DNA of 64,000 nucleotides from Urechis unicinctus (GCA_034190875.2 CM067354.1:6549775-6613774), one strand, 5' to 3'. Positions 49,809-63,359 are shown, counted from the first letter of the stretch. Numbers and translations are program-made. The notes: generated from the letters alone by a model not told the origin.

Positions 49809-50537
49809 TGACATCACTTTACTACGGTGTTATTAGTATTCATTTTATGTACGTTAATTTGACATGTTGATGCTGTCGCAAATAAATACGATACAAATAT
49901 GGAATCATCGATCGAGCATATTCACCCGAGTTAGTCATATCACATCGGCCATATATAATACAAGAATCAATAACAACTGTACTCGTCCATTTATGCAAAG
50001 TTCATAGACCGTAATTTGCGTATAACATTCCAATAACGATAGGGCGGATTTCTGTTATTTTCCAGCACTAGTCCTGCGGTGATGGCCGTTACACGCTCTC
50101 GTTATTTCCCATGGGGGAGATCGGAGGTCATCAATGAATCCGTGGCTCATAATAGAATCCCACCGAACGTTATTGATCAGGCGGACTGTTTTGTATATAT
50201 TCATTACTCCGAAGTACTCTCCCGTCGGGCATTTGGGTTTTATGTTTATTCCTGGATTGCTTTGTGCAATGACAAAGAATCGTACCATTCTCAGCCGCGG
50301 CAATCTTGTTTTCACCCAGTGTTTTAAGAGAACAAATACATATGATATATCAGCTGCAAACGACCGCAGCGGTGCCATGAACAAGATGGGGTTTGGTTCA
50401 TCTTGTTATAACGAGTTGCCTCTGGAACACTGATTGAATTGATAGGTTGCATTACGTTTCCATGCGGCCTATGTATGTCACTGGACGAGAGATCCCGTGA
50501 TCTGAAGTGATGCAAAAGTGGCCTATGATCCATTCAG

Positions 50538-50995
50538 CGCTCTATCCTTATGATAGACAGTTCTAAGACGAAGTATATGAAAGTCACACCCGTGCAAACG
50601 TACTACATGTAAGTCACGGCCTTTATAGACTTGTACAACACATACTGTGTGAGTTTTACAAGTGGATCATTTGTTGTGGCGTCCTTTTGCATAACAGTTC
50701 TCACCTCATCAGCCAAAAGTGTCTGAATCACGTCCCTGAACAAACAACTTATCTCAAATTTCTAAAGCCATCCAATTTCTGGCTCCCTAAACTGTACATG
50801 CGGCTCGTATATTGCATCCTCAATATTACCAAGGGCTCAGGTGTACCAAGTTTTTTTAGTGCACCATGCATAGACCCAAGATGTCCCTAGTCATAACGAA
50901 GTCATTGCATCATAAGGCAGTTCAAAAGTGACATTCGATTTACTGAGGGAGTATTGCCACGAGAGACATCGTCTAGTAATCATAACCAGAAAAGC
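50538..50995. other. No gene seen
   Basis: Sequence between the right end of the 13.6-kb unit and a family X end. Only short frames. Confidence 0.5.
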
Positions 50996-51180
50996 TATAA
51001 TACTAATGCTTACCCTGAACGCTTAAGCAAGTAATCGTGTAGTTGTTGGATGTGTCCGTAGATGTATGATGTCGTTTGATGAATTTGCATGCGATTTGTT
51101 AGACATGGAATTCTTGTACTAGAATAATTGTATTCGCGGTGGCTTTCAATGATGTTCTTGAAATCAGTCAATTGTTATGT
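50996..51180 (+). repeat. Third copy of the family X end
   Basis: 'tataatactaatgcttaccctgaacgctta'-type sequence starting at 50996 matches the inner ends at 57250 (same orientation) and 28178 (inverse). After about 120 bp it jumps to sequence matching 58335-58400, so about 1 kb of family X is missing here. Confidence 0.75.
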
Positions 51181-53440
51181 AAAATCACGGTGCTTCTTCG
51201 AAGTATTTCTCTAGGAGAACGAAATTATAACATTCCCGTTGTTGCGATCACTTTCATGAGTATCAACATCCGCTCATATACGAAGCTTAAGATGTAGCGA
51301 TCCAGTAGTAGTGTCGCCGGACTAACCTCAGCACACAAGGCCTTTTTTCACAAAACGTTGGGTTGAATGTACGTGCAAGGTTTGCTCCAATTTAACATGG
51401 CGCCGGCTTTATTGCGCGCATTCTACAAACATTCGTGGTCAGAGAACGCCGTGTGGCTGTGTACTACGGGATACGGGCTACTCACATGGGCATGAATGCT
51501 AATGATGGGTACAAAGAAATAATTGCAATACCTTGCATGCTTACAGCATTGATTTTTATATTTCACAACAAACCATAGCAACCAATTACAATACTGGCAA
51601 CGTACGCTCATTTATACGCCATTAACTGAAGTGACACTGCCTGGGATCGCGAATGAGCTTATTGAAGGACGTGCAGCTCATTTGTATCACGAGTCAACTA
51701 ATTGGCCTTCTAATGGAACGATAGGAGTCATTATACCAATCATATATAACACGAATAGGATATCTACCCCCAGGCTGCAATTACCCTTTGATATGGTTCA
51801 TCATCTTAGTGCAAGCTAACGTCTAATAGCTATTTTCTATTGCACGAGGCTAAAGCTGTTACGATAATATAATATTATGCCTATCATCAGAGAAGAATCA
51901 TGAGGAACGGCTCCGTTAGATGATATCATTATTAAGTTACTCGTGGTGGTCTCATGGTTGTGTAATATAACCACTGACAGCTCAAGGACCGTAGTATGAT
52001 TACAAGTATCCATCAACTATTTATTGCTATTGCAGCAGCGGTTGTTTGTCCGAAACAAACTCTAGAGTAATAACCACTTGTAATGGCAAAACACTGGGTC
52101 GATAAAAAGTCCACCCCACTGATACATGGGGAATGTTAAATTGCAGATATACCAGCTGTGTATATTGTTTAGCCATTCATCTCGTAAAACAGTGCTCATA
52201 TGCTGATGCATCCCTTGTGGTGTCTGCTATGAAACCCATACGCAGCAGGTGGGTGATGCACTTTCGCCCGTTCTACATATAGAACTGCAACATGGTACTA
52301 CTCGAGAAAACCTGGGCTTGTTAAAAAGTTCTTTGGTTTACAATATCCCCAAAGTGGCTAGTAAAGCCACACCAGGAACACCTATTTAGTCGTATGAGTG
52401 TATAGGAGATAAGAGGCAACGTCTTAACAGCTATTTAAGAGAAGTGCAGCTCCCCAATAGCCTAGGGTTTATTAGGAGGGCCAGTATTCTCTGCCGAGGT
52501 AGATAGCTATGGCCTGCTTCTTACGGTGGAATGAACAAGCACCAGACCCAGCTTGTACTTTTTAATTCAGGTATTGGCGTTAAGCCTCCTTTACTTCCGC
52601 GTAATCCATTACGTATGGTGTATTAGCTTTTCTTATTCCCTCAGGTGACATGAGGAGCGCGTCAGGCATGCCTTGGTGTGTTTTGCCATACAGTATAAAT
52701 ACAGAGGGCCTGGGTTTAATTACAGAAACGCCTGATTTAGAGTGGGGATTATTCCTCTTGTGCATCACACTCTTGGAATGAATAGGACGAATATATCCAA
52801 TTTAATAGTACTGTATTCTTGTGCACTACAGAGATATAAATAAAATCTTACGATCTGGCATCAAAAACAGAGGCTACTAACTAATGTCTCTTCTCTTCTT
52901 CATTGGTTCCGTCATAAACTTTTCTTGATCTGTTCTCTTGTGCCAAGTCATGATTAAACAAAAATAGTCTAAACAAATGCATATCCTGAAGCAAGATCAT
53001 GAGGCACTGCCTATTTGAACTTCATGCATAATATATCATTAAATCACTTGTTATTGTTGAGTGCCGAAATATTTTGGGGACCATGTAAGCATATTGATTA
53101 ACCGTTCAACTACCCATATGAGAGTGGAAATTTAATGCATAAGGTTAATGACGTACATTTCAGGAGCAACAAAACAGAGGCCTGCGATCTTTACACATAT
53201 ATGTGCCAGGTATATAATTTGTGAATCACATGGGCTTTTTTTTCCCACACAATTAAATATTTGTAGAATATACTGTACACATGATTCTTCAAATGCATAC
53301 ATTTTTGTCAGTCTCTAGACTTAGTCATAGATAAGAGGGGAAACATTGCATCATCTCATATACTTTATATCAACAGATTGACGCTACTTTTTGACGAATA
53401 TCGCTCAGAACTGCGCTGTTTGATGATATAATCTCTGTCT
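51181..53440. other. No gene seen; faint family similarity
   Basis: About 52640-52740 resembles 48480-48540 and 59945-60030 ('tggtgtgtt...atacagtataaatac'), suggesting a very old copy of the same superfamily. The minus frame 52580-52768 overlaps it, but nothing supports it as a gene. Confidence 0.4.
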
Positions 53441-53443
53441 CCA

Positions 53444-53737
53444 GTGTTTTTTCAGGCAGTCAGTTTTCCTTGTATCTTGCAATGCCTAGATGTACGTTAC
53501 TGCTTGCTTTCAATTCATCAAAACATTGCTCGAATCCGTATTGTTATTAACCCAAAATGCAAATGGGAGTTCATCATCAACCATCGTTCGGGTTTGAGAA
53601 GGTGTCTAGCTGTCGAATACTTCACGACAGAGAAACGTCATATAGTTAATGGTCTATTGTTTGCATATGGACCAGTCGTTATCAGGAGAATCATCACCTC
53701 GGGCGAATTCCATGTTAACGACTTGGTCGGTAAATAA
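53444..53737 (+). CDS. Hypothetical 97-codon ORF, unrecognised
   Basis: An open frame with ordinary codon variety and no repeats: I-A-R-I-R-I-V-I-N-P-K-C-K-W-E-F-I near the middle, V-E-Y-F-T-T-E-K-R and ending N-D-L-V-G-K plus stop. No paralogue was noticed in the window, so there is no comparative support. It could be a chance frame, an exon or an element remnant. Confidence 0.2.
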   Translation: MFFQAVSFPCILQCLDVRYCLLSIHQNIARIRIVINPKCKWEFIINHRSGLRRCLAVEYFTTEKRHIVNGLLFAYGPVVIRRIITSGEFHVNDLVGK

Positions 53738-55408
53738 CCTCTCTGAGAGGACACTTACGAGGTAGAGGAAATTGTGAGCAATCATGATCATTTGAAATCT
53801 TTCGACTGAAGGGACTGGTGCACGTGGGCGTGAGTTGATTGATTTATCATTGTAATCGTTCATGCGATTTAAGGTCAGTATGCTCGTTAAGATATCTGGA
53901 AATGCGACTAATGGGTTATAATCTGGTGAGGACTAAGTAGATCAATAATTATTACCTTGAGTGGAATAATAATTCCTAGAATACGGGAAGCCAATGAAAT
54001 TGATTAGCATGAGTGTAGGCTGAGGTAGAAGTAAGCGCACTTGGTCAAATAGCCAGTTTGACCCATATATTAAATTCTAGGCGCCCGAAAACACATTTAG
54101 AGGTTGGGCCATTTGTAAACATAATTGTTTTAGACTTTGGCATCCATTGGCGTATAACTAATGCTTGGCACTCTGAGCAGCACATCGGTCTGGCGTTTTT
54201 AAATTCTACGAGGAAATCGCTTTCTGCACTGACTTACATCCATGATCGTGGTTTGTTCGGCTGCCCCTTGTTGTCGGCTTAATTAAGTGCAATTCAACGC
54301 GATTTTCTGATCAATAATTCTCAGTTCTTTTTCGATCCGACGCGTAGTAAACAAGAAATAAGCAAAAACAAACAACACATTCCGGAACTTCCCGACCACA
54401 CACCGAAGATGAACGAAGGCGCTGTGACGTCATATGTCACCAGAAGATCTATGTTACCACGGACGCCGTTTCTATTCGCGAACTAGCTGTCGTACTAATT
54501 TATCGCTATTTACAGAAACTCATAAGCGTTTTTGTATCCATGGTTTCTTGAGAATCTGTAAGTATACTCATCCTTACAATTCCCATATGAAAGTCGAATT
54601 AGAATTCATTAGTTATGTTTCCGTACTGATTTTGAAAACAGAATTTGCACTTGCCCGTTGACAAAATTGACATGGCCGGTAGTGATCAGTGTGGGGCGTC
54701 TCAAGTTTTATAAGGCTGTTTCACAGATAACATATAGATTTGTCTCGTCAGGCTGCAATATGTAGATGTATGCTAGCCTGACAGTAGCTTACACTTGTCC
54801 TAAACAATCCTCGGACGATGCCCAGTGCTCAGTGAGTCAGTTCTGGCCTACTGTCAAATTTGCTTCATATAACTTTACCCTTATGTCTTCCAGTCTGTAT
54901 CATCATTGTGCGAATATGTGAGTACCAGTACTGCAATAATTCGCATCTAGGGCCTCAAACGAAGCATGTCATTTCTTTTGGATGACCAAGGACTCCAGTT
55001 GGACTGCATCATCACCGATAGGCACACGAGTATCAATAAGTACATCCGTGATGACCAATGAACCAGGTGCACTTGCTGAAATGTATGACTACCCTGACAA
55101 GGAGGAGGCTGAGAGGCAGCATATGGAGAGGTTTCTTCTTTAGATGAGTCATGTAGTAAGGTATCTAAAGGTGATGATGAATGATGGTGGTGGTAGTGAT
55201 GGGGTAGGGGAGGGGTGGTGATGGAGTTGATGGTGGTGGCCTAAGCATTATATTGGTGGTTGGCCGATTGATATTTGCTTGTTTACAAGTAATATCTAAG
55301 CTCTGTTTATTTTTCAGCTTTGGCTTCAGCTAAGTCAAGCTTGTAACATTTAATTTTACCTATCTGTTAACAAGTGCACAAGGACATAACTATTTCTTAT
55401 CATCATAC
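53738..55408. other. No gene seen; GGTGAT-type simple repeat
   Basis: Short frames only. About 55166-55250 is a G-rich simple stretch of 'gatggtggtggtagtgatgggg' type. Sequence from here to 57250 has no partner in the window and may be ordinary single-copy DNA. Confidence 0.45.
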
Positions 55409-55710
55409 AAAATAAATGGTAAATATTGGGGTTAATATTCACTTTGAACATCAAAGGTCATTTCAAACTGGTGGTGTAAGATGACGAACAAACATTGGAG
55501 TTTAAGATCCTATCGCCCAAATGGCACCACCGTGCATAGCACACAGTGGGATTTGAACTTGCCACATTTGGGAAACTAGACAAACACCCACCCTGCTAGA
55601 CCACAGTTGTGGACCTATCATCTTAAACATCATTGGTGAGGTAACCGCCACAATATGACCTCTGATGTTGAAAGTGATGTTAAACAACAATATTAACCAT
55701 TTTTATTTTC
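55409..55710. mobile_element. ~300-bp inverted-repeat element with internal Pol III-like boxes
   Basis: The left edge 'aaaataaatggtaaatatt' (55409) and the right edge, read in reverse from about 55710, are inverted repeats over roughly 80-100 bp. They share 'gttaatatt', 'actttgaacatcaaaggtca' versus 'actttcaacatcagaggtca', and 'gtttaagat'. Between the arms, on the minus strand, lies a tRNA-like segment. The arrangement is that of a MITE-like or fold-back element enclosing a tRNA-derived (SINE) promoter. There is no coding capacity. Confidence 0.7.
55535..55610 (-). ncRNA. tRNA-like segment (A and B boxes)
   Basis: On the minus strand, 'tggtctagcagg' (55592-55603) fits the A-box consensus TRGYNNARNNGG and 'agttcaaatcc' (about 55549-55559) fits the B box GGTTCRANTCC. 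The distance between them is that of a tRNA gene. The arms do not pair well enough to call a functional tRNA, and no anticodon can be assigned. A SINE head or tRNA pseudogene is the best reading. Confidence 0.6.
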
Positions 55711-57249
55711 AAATCATCCAGCATGTGTATGGCTTTATGACTTAATTTGAATGTTAAATGGGTCTGAGGTAAGCTAAGCTGTGGTGAAACTCAAACACTG
55801 TTATATGATTCCTCTTTGTGGCTTGCTGAGAATTAATTTTGTAAATATATATGTTGGACTGGTGTATATATTTTGCCATTTCTATTGAATAAGACATTGT
55901 TGGTATTTGTGAGCAGAATTGCATAAGCATTATTTGTATAATGTGCCCGCAAAATTTAATCATGATGATTGATGTGCAATGGCGCAGGATATATAAAATA
56001 TCCTGCAAAAATTATTAAACGACTGTTAACATACTGTTATTTGAGTGATAAAATATCTTTAGTACGAGATACAGGATACAGGAACAAGATGCCCTGCAGG
56101 TATGTCATGATTTTGGAATTGATGCTTCCTATCATTTTATGCATATGGTATAATAAATTAGGTGGACTGGCCTTAACTGAATTTTGTTGCTGGTTGTCAT
56201 CAGCATGTAGTATCATCATAGCTGAATGTAAATAACAGAATAAGACACATAATGCTTTTTTGTCCCTTTATTATTGTAATGCTGGCAGTTTGAAACCAAC
56301 ATAAACTGATTCACCCTTGGGAAATCATCTCTAATTTTAAGTACAGAACAAGCTGGGAGTGGCACTCTATGATGTCTGCCTAGATTACCCCATCACCACT
56401 GTACCAACTGCCGATATGCAGTGAATCGGAATAACCTGCAATAAAAAGAGTACATGAATATTTTTCATCAGTTATCATCTGAACCAGACCATTTTTAAGT
56501 ATATTCACTCATGCTGAGTAGTAACTTTCTTCTTGTACCTCTGGATATAAGCACTATATGCTATTTCTAGTGTCGAGGGACGCAGGAACCCTGAGACAAA
56601 TCCTGGGTGTGCTGTAATACAGGACGCACCCATAGATTACTTTCTCGAGAACTTGTGGAATTTCCTGGCAGCATTTACTCTCTGCTACTGTAATCATTGG
56701 CCCACATGAGCACCTAGTACAGAACATAATTACAATGAATAACTAGCTTTTCAGCAAACAAAAAATTGACATAAAACATGAATAAGAAGATGACTTGAAG
56801 CAAGACTTAAGGACAACTGTAAAGTAAAGAGAAAAATATCTGCAAAGATTGTTTGGACTGAAATGTGCCAATACCAAGTGCTGTTACCCAGTCGGCTCAA
56901 GTCCTCTTCTTTTTGAGGAGAATTTGCAGGCCTTGTCTTAGCTGGAGGTTCAAATCTGCATTCCTGTATGCCCCCCTTAGGTTCCTAGTTCCTCTTCTTG
57001 GTGAGACAAACACTCACTGCTGTAATCCAGCTCATCGCTTCCGGAGTTGTCTGTATATGAGGAAGATGAGGACATTTTGCTCCCTTGACATATAATAAAA
57101 GCAAAGTATAATGGCAGTTATGCACTGTACTAGGTGTAAGTAATAAATATAAAACTAATAAGGACAATTATTCAACTCATCTGAGTTTTCGAGTTACTGC
57201 TGGCGCATGTGTAGTGGTCATCGGACACATGCGTAATATATACATAATA
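55711..57249. other. No gene seen
   Basis: AT-rich. The frames 55969-56235 and 56865-57095 plus are short, unsupported by any paralogue and resemble no known protein. The right edge is the start of family X. Confidence 0.45.
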
Positions 57250-58549
57250 TATAATACTGAGGCTTCTCTGAACGCTTAAACAAGCTGGAGATGTTGCTCA
57301 ATTTATTTGTTGTTTGATGAATGTGTATGTCATATGTTAGACATCGAGGCAATGAGTCATCTTGTTTACAGTGACGAGGAACCTGCCTGATATCCTCTAA
57401 TCTCTCGCAACCTTACCAAGCAGCTCAACAAAGGAAATTACAAAATATCTGTTATTATTAGTAAAACTGTAGGGGCTATAAATTAAGGTTCAAAAAGTGC
57501 TATAACTCTTGATACTATTTATAGATTTTTAGTTATGCATGATGCTCAGCCAAGTGGAACTTATGCAATTGATCGATAGTTATTGGATGAGATAAATGTA
57601 GATTGGGGCGCTGAAATCATCTTAATTATGTTCTGGGCGCCAACCAGACGCGTATCTTCAGTTGCATTACGAGAATGATCCAGTTCGCGATAACATGTGG
57701 CTCGTTATGCTCGTCGATGATTGGCTATCACTGCTGGGTTCTCATCAGCTGCTTGATATTTGCATCGATGCAAATAATTTAGGTGGTTGAATTATACAGC
57801 GTTGAATGCGACGCAAGCAGATATCGATCGCCAGGCTTTCAAACGCTAAACACTACTGATTGACAATCAATATGAATTCCACATAGCTGACGTTATGTAT
57901 ATAGAGATATTCACTTTTTATTGAGAGGATTGAGTCATACAAATATAAAGATGATGTCAAACAATATGCTTCTCTATTTATCCTCTATAGCAGACAAGCT
58001 GTGCATATAGAACTGCACGTTGCATGCATGTTTTATATATTAACACAATTACATTACCAATGTAACGCTCCGTATCTGCAATGTGGCTTATTGCTTTCTA
58101 CAAATCTATATTATGTATCAACTGAGAGATTAGTTGGAGTGTATCATGTTGGTTAACACGGAAATCCTCTGTAAGTCAAACTAGCACAGTGTGCTATAAG
58201 CTGCATCTACCATATCAAACTTTGTATCGCTATTGGTTAATAAAATAACCACTAAGTTGATAAGGTGATAACACATTGCCGATAAATGCCTGTCATCCAA
58301 TATGAGTGCTGGGGTATGTCTATTACTGGCATAAATGAAGACACGGTTTGGTGGTCGCTTTCAGTGATTTTGATGTTCTTTCAATCAGAAAATTGAAATG
58401 TGCTTGTTCCATAAATTTCGCATAAAAAGGAATGGAAATGCAACATTCCTTCTGTTTAAATTTGCAATAGACTTACTGATTACACTGGCTAACGAGTAAA
58501 TGAAATCATTTTGAATTTGCTGCATGTTGAGATTCATAGAATATAACTC

Positions 58550-58860
58550 TTACGGCGGTTCCTCAGCCTTAAACCACCCACGCGTAAAATGTGTTGATAA
58601 TTCACGGATGCTTTCAGTAGGAGATCCGATTATAGAGGTGTAGAAGTGCACTTGATTCAGTCCTAAAGCACCGTCATTAAACGATATCTCGTGCTGAACG
58701 GTGTTTGATTCGGTTGTTATCACATATGTAGTCGATTTATTGGGTCTTTGAGGTGACAAAAGTCTTATCAAGGTCAAACGGGGATAAACGTCTAGGGTTT
58801 CAGAGATCGACAGCGCATCTCCCAATCTCCTCTTCTAGTCGGCTAGATGTCAGTCTGTCT
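58550..58860 (-). pseudogene. Unrecognised ORF, best copy of the '...W-F-K-A-E-E-P-P' frame
   Basis: Open for 91 codons from a TTG, reading S-E-T-L-D-V-Y-P-R-L-T-L, then E-I-S-F-N-D-G-A-L-G-L-N, then H-F-Y-T-S-I-I-G-S-P-T-E-S-I-R-E-L and R-G-W-F-K-A-E-E-P-P plus stop. Two partial relatives in the left copy of family X (25740-26010, 26560-26790) share the same phase at their C-terminal part but have stops. Upstream (58830-58860) the frame meets a TAG. It is the most intact of the family X frames. No known family is recognised. Confidence 0.4.
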
Positions 58861-59944
58861 CATTACTGAACACGGGCACCATCTTTGTATAAAAGGAAGA
58901 CGAGTAGGTAACCATATACCGGAATAAGCCAATAGTTGATAATATAAAGATGATGCAAGAGCCAAATGATTCCACTTTGCGAGTACCGGCTGATAACAAG
59001 TTAGGATCTGATTCGTTGATTACACAGTTGTTTCATGACGTTTGGATTCTGCAGGTATACGTTATGTGTTGATACCTGTTTAAATTGGAGTCGTGGCACG
59101 ATGACCTGGATGTAAGTACTGGCTCGGCTATATCCTTATATATGATTCATCGTGCTGCTCGTTTATCAGCCTTGGGCCTTTGCTTATCTGCTAGTGTAAC
59201 GAACAAATACAACCTCTTACCCTTCATTTACTTAAAAGTCTCCCGCGCGTCATATGTGAATGCAAGCACTAGAACATAAGCAATAGTAACAGTGTCTTAC
59301 TTGCAGAGCGACCTTATTTTTAAATGTTAATTAGTTATTTTTCATTAGCCGGCTGTTTCTCGAGAAACGATCCTATTGCAATTTCACTCAGTAGTGTACG
59401 ACTAACTAATTTTATTTAAATTCATTCAACTGAATGATCGTAACATCACTTGATTGATAACGTTAGTATTTATTGCACATACATAAACCTGTTAAGTAAA
59501 TCCTGTCGCAAAGTATTGTAATACAAATGAGAAATCATCCAACGAACATATTTACCACAGCCCATTGTATCATCAGACCTCCCTTCAATACAAACTGCAA
59601 TATCACCTCCAAATCACGAACAATCACCTCAATATTAATGTTGTTATCCAATCTACATATAGTGCAAATGAGCTGACGGTGACCAGTTACAAGGGTTGTT
59701 AGATGCATCTAACGAAAATAATATCACTCACGAACTCCGTTATATGATAAAATAGTTGTATATTTCTTCCACTTTTACTAAAGCAGCTTAAACAATGAAC
59801 ACCTATAGAGTCATCAATATATATGGAAATCTGAAGGCCACGCTCGTCGGTACTTTAATGGAAGATCAACTCCCCCAACATTCTAGGGTTCAGTACTAAG
59901 CCAATATTTGCTACCGAAGGCGACCCAAGGCCTATGAAATATGC

Positions 59945-62000
59945 ATAGGTAGAGCGGGTGAGTTCATTCATGCTATGGTGTGTTACTTCATGCAATATAA
60001 ATACACAGGTTCCTGAGTACAAATGCAGAATCGCCAAACCCCCAAATGTGCGAATAACAATGCCTGCACACGTTTGTGTGCTCCAAATATATTATGTGCT
60101 GACGAGTGTCCGTTTCTGTTAGCAGTGAACGCATGTTTCCTTGGGGGAGGGGTATATGTAAGCGAATCCGATCAGTTCATCAATATTTAAATGTTGTTTT
60201 CTTGTGTTGAATGAGTAGGGTATAATTCAGATAAAAAACCAGCCACTTATTGGGGTCGTTATTGATTGGAAGAGGAGCTCCTGACATTAACATCATTGCA
60301 GTAGGACCTTACAGACTTAAATGCATTACCTGATCGGTATGAAAGGAGTTCTGAAGGCTTTGCACTGGCAAGCATGATTATAATCAACCAGGGTTGATCC
60401 CGGTATCATAGTCATGTCCATGTATCCTGAACAACACTGATTTGCAGTCAACTATATTTGTGCACTGTTGTCGACCGTAGATAAAATTGACTTTGACTCT
60501 AAACACACTCAAGTCGGTCCCTTAATCTCCAAAAGGCATTGGTCGTCGAGTGTTGTGAAGTGCTGATGGCTCAAACACATTATATACTACAAGGGTGGTG
60601 TCATAGATGCAAGAATACATTCATTTATTCATACCGGAATGCAACTGAATGCGTCACAGAATCATGTCCCTTAATCATTTTTTTGATCTAGATGTACATT
60701 TTCTATTCAGTCATAATGCATACTTGGCAGATTCATAGTGAGGTATGTTTGAACTAGAGTCAGACACACAGATTTGCCCGATATAACGCTGGCAATATGC
60801 TATCGAACTGTCACATGATATTGGAATGGGTTAATACATGATCGATATAGTTACTATATATACGGGTGTTTTAATCTTGAGGACGAAGTATTAGTATCAG
60901 AAGTATTAGATCAATTAGTTCCTGCAACCATAATTGAGCATCTGTCAGCGTGTGTTTAATGAACAGAAAGTAATCTATATCAAGGGAAAGTTGCCTGTCG
61001 GAACCTTTGCCAAATGGTATTGAAACTTTGGATGGTAGAATTACAGCAATTTACACTAATATATTTAGCCTCGTTGATTCATGAGCCGATTATTATAAAG
61101 GGCTCGTTTACTTCGCTTCAGTTTCACTCATCAAACGTCTTAAACCTATTGTGTGAGCTAAATCCGTACAGCCGCATCACAGCAGTACTGATTGATTGGA
61201 ATAAATGGCACATCATTGTCTGTCCCTTGACCTCCACAAACAGTTTTGCTGTGCATATTGTATTGAAAAAACATTTTTGTCTCGAAATAAGAAGTGTTCT
61301 TTAAACGAAGGTACCATTGCGATAAGATGAATAGATGGCAATTGTGAAATGAGCTATTCGTAGATAAAGTCGTTGTTTCTTATTTCTCTTTGAAATGAAT
61401 ATTCCCCATAAGTAGACCAGTTATCAGCTGAATATAGAATACGCCTAAATGCTTTATACCAACATCGCCGGAATGATGTTTCCACTGACGCAGTGGCAAT
61501 GGACGGAATCGCAATCTTCTACACTCAATGTTAAAACCTCTTCCCGTTGATAAACATCATAATCCGGCCGCATAATGGTCGTGATCAAAATATAATTTGC
61601 CACGATAAAAGACCATGAACATTTCATCCCTACTGGCCTACATCTCACAGTCGACCGATTCTATATGACTGGTACTCAAATGAGCAAGGATGTGAATCAA
61701 TGATTGCTCAGCATATCAGAGATATCTGATTTCCCGTGGTAGATCGCACTGGTTCTCGCAATAGGATTCGTGTTTATTGTTACACGCCGTAAATATTATG
61801 GTGCTTGCTTCATAAAATATTGTTTCCAGTGAGAATACCCAAAATTAACAAGTGTGTAGCTTTGACCACATCATCGAATATCACATCTAGCCCAATGAGC
61901 TGCGGCTATAGCAATAGAGGTTTGATACTACTGTATGGTAATCGAATACATTTCGATTACAGATAATTCTTCATGAAAAGGAAAACGCAGTGAAGTTATT
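59945..62000. other. 2.1-kb segment present only in the right copy of family X
   Basis: The left copy passes directly from sequence matching 59930 (at about 24790) to sequence matching about 62000 (at about 24660), with only ~130 bp between. Here the gap holds 2.1 kb including the frame 61014-61304 plus (96 codons, hydrophobic start, unrecognised) and an overlapping frame with N-G-I-E-T-L-D-G-R-I-T. No terminal repeats or transposon motifs were seen, so insertion here and deletion on the left are equally possible. Confidence 0.55.
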
Positions 62001-63118
62001 GAAATTTGGGTCAAAGTAAACTATTTGACTGCATGTTTACTGTATTGTTTCTTAGTATGTGCTTATTGTATTAGAATGAATCACATAAATGTGTATTGTA
62101 CAAGTTAAATAGTATTATTTTTTATTTTGGAACAAAAGGGGATATTGTGCCCTGTTTGCTCAACCATGTTGTATTCTCCTCCGATGGCGAATCTCAGCAG
62201 CTACAAAGATGTGGAACATGTACAACACACCTGTCTGAGCCTGCAGGCAGTCAAGGCGACCCATTTTCCCGTCCATCATTCTCACCTGCGAGTTGTCAAA
62301 TTAACACATTGCACGCAAGACAACGGCCGCAGTAAAATGCACTTTTACCTCGCATATACGACCCTTCGGGTAATATTTGCCATACTAAACGTTTTGTCCT
62401 TGGTATGTCTAATTGCCTCTTCTATTATTTACTCGTTGACGTCCGATTTGCATGTTTTTCTGACACAATATATACTTTTTTGATATGTGGTCGTATGTCA
62501 CCCATTAGTATCTGTGTGCATGTTAAAAATACAACATGTTCACATAGAAGCAGTTTTGAGTGCTAAAAAGTGTATATTCAAATAACCAATATGACCATTG
62601 ACCGCTGTTAGTTAATTTTGATCACGTTGATTACTGCATGTCTCCATTGCACCGTGAGTCATGAATACGTTACTGTGATATGTCAATCATGTATGTATTA
62701 TAGGGACAGTCATTATTTAACAACATAAATTCTATCTTTATGAGATAATGAACGAAGCGCTTTAAAATAACCGCGATTACTTATTTGTGAACCATCAAAT
62801 GGTCTTCGCCTATTTTTCAGAGATGATAGCAAAAGTGTCATTCTTGGTCTGCTTGTTTCGGTGAAATCATGAGAGATGTACACGTATCTCTACAATTCAA
62901 TCTGTAATACCCGAGTTAATGCCTCCAATTTTAAGAAAGACATATATCGACAAGTAACAGCTTGGGGAGCTTAACCGGCTTTTGCTAGAATTAATGGTAA
63001 TGATATCTCTCACGAAAAGCTTTTTACTCTTGTTTTACATTTCCGTACTATCACTGATGTAGCTCAAACCAAGCCACTTCAGGAGCGCTTAGTTAATCCT
63101 CGGTGAGTAAGAGAGACA

Positions 63119-63359
63119 TGAGGCAAAGTGTTATAAGCTATTGAATAAATCACCTACCAATATTCTTTACCGAAGAGGTTGGTCAAGACCAAGCTATTAC
63201 TAGGCAGAGTGTAATATCACATGAAAATGAACATGCCCCGGTCTATATTCTAGCAACTGTTTCGGGCATGTGTCGGGGTCAAACAGGCATGGCATTCTCA
63301 TATACCAGCAGGGTAATTGGAGAGCGCATACAGTCATGCATTGGCATCACTATGATCTA
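63119..63359 (+). pseudogene. Family X ORF, right copy
   Basis: The same frame as 23445-23741 on the other strand: F-F-T-E-E-V-G-Q-D-Q-A-I-T, S-V-I-S-H-E-N-E-H-A-P-V-Y-I-L-A-T-V and S-C-I-G-I-T-M-I plus stop. A TAA lies eight codons into the frame after M-R-Q-S. Eight codons present in the left copy are missing in frame after M-C-R-G. Function unknown. Confidence 0.4.

Larger units (their letters stand above)
46780..50537 (-). repeat. Right inverted arm of copy 2
   Basis: Inverse of 36918-39240. It keeps the 8520-8760-type block (47150-47490) and the 6650-7420-type block (about 48560-49330) that the left arm has lost, so it is closer to copy 1 than to its own partner arm in content. The junction with the preceding direct block lies near 46745-46780. 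Confidence 0.82.

Noticed and set aside
55535..55610. Functional tRNA gene
   Set aside because: A and B boxes are present but acceptor and anticodon stems do not pair convincingly.
62127..62483. 118-codon ORF with hydrophobic C-terminus as a membrane protein gene
   Set aside because: Within family X; the left copy (24195-24480) is not open in the same frame.
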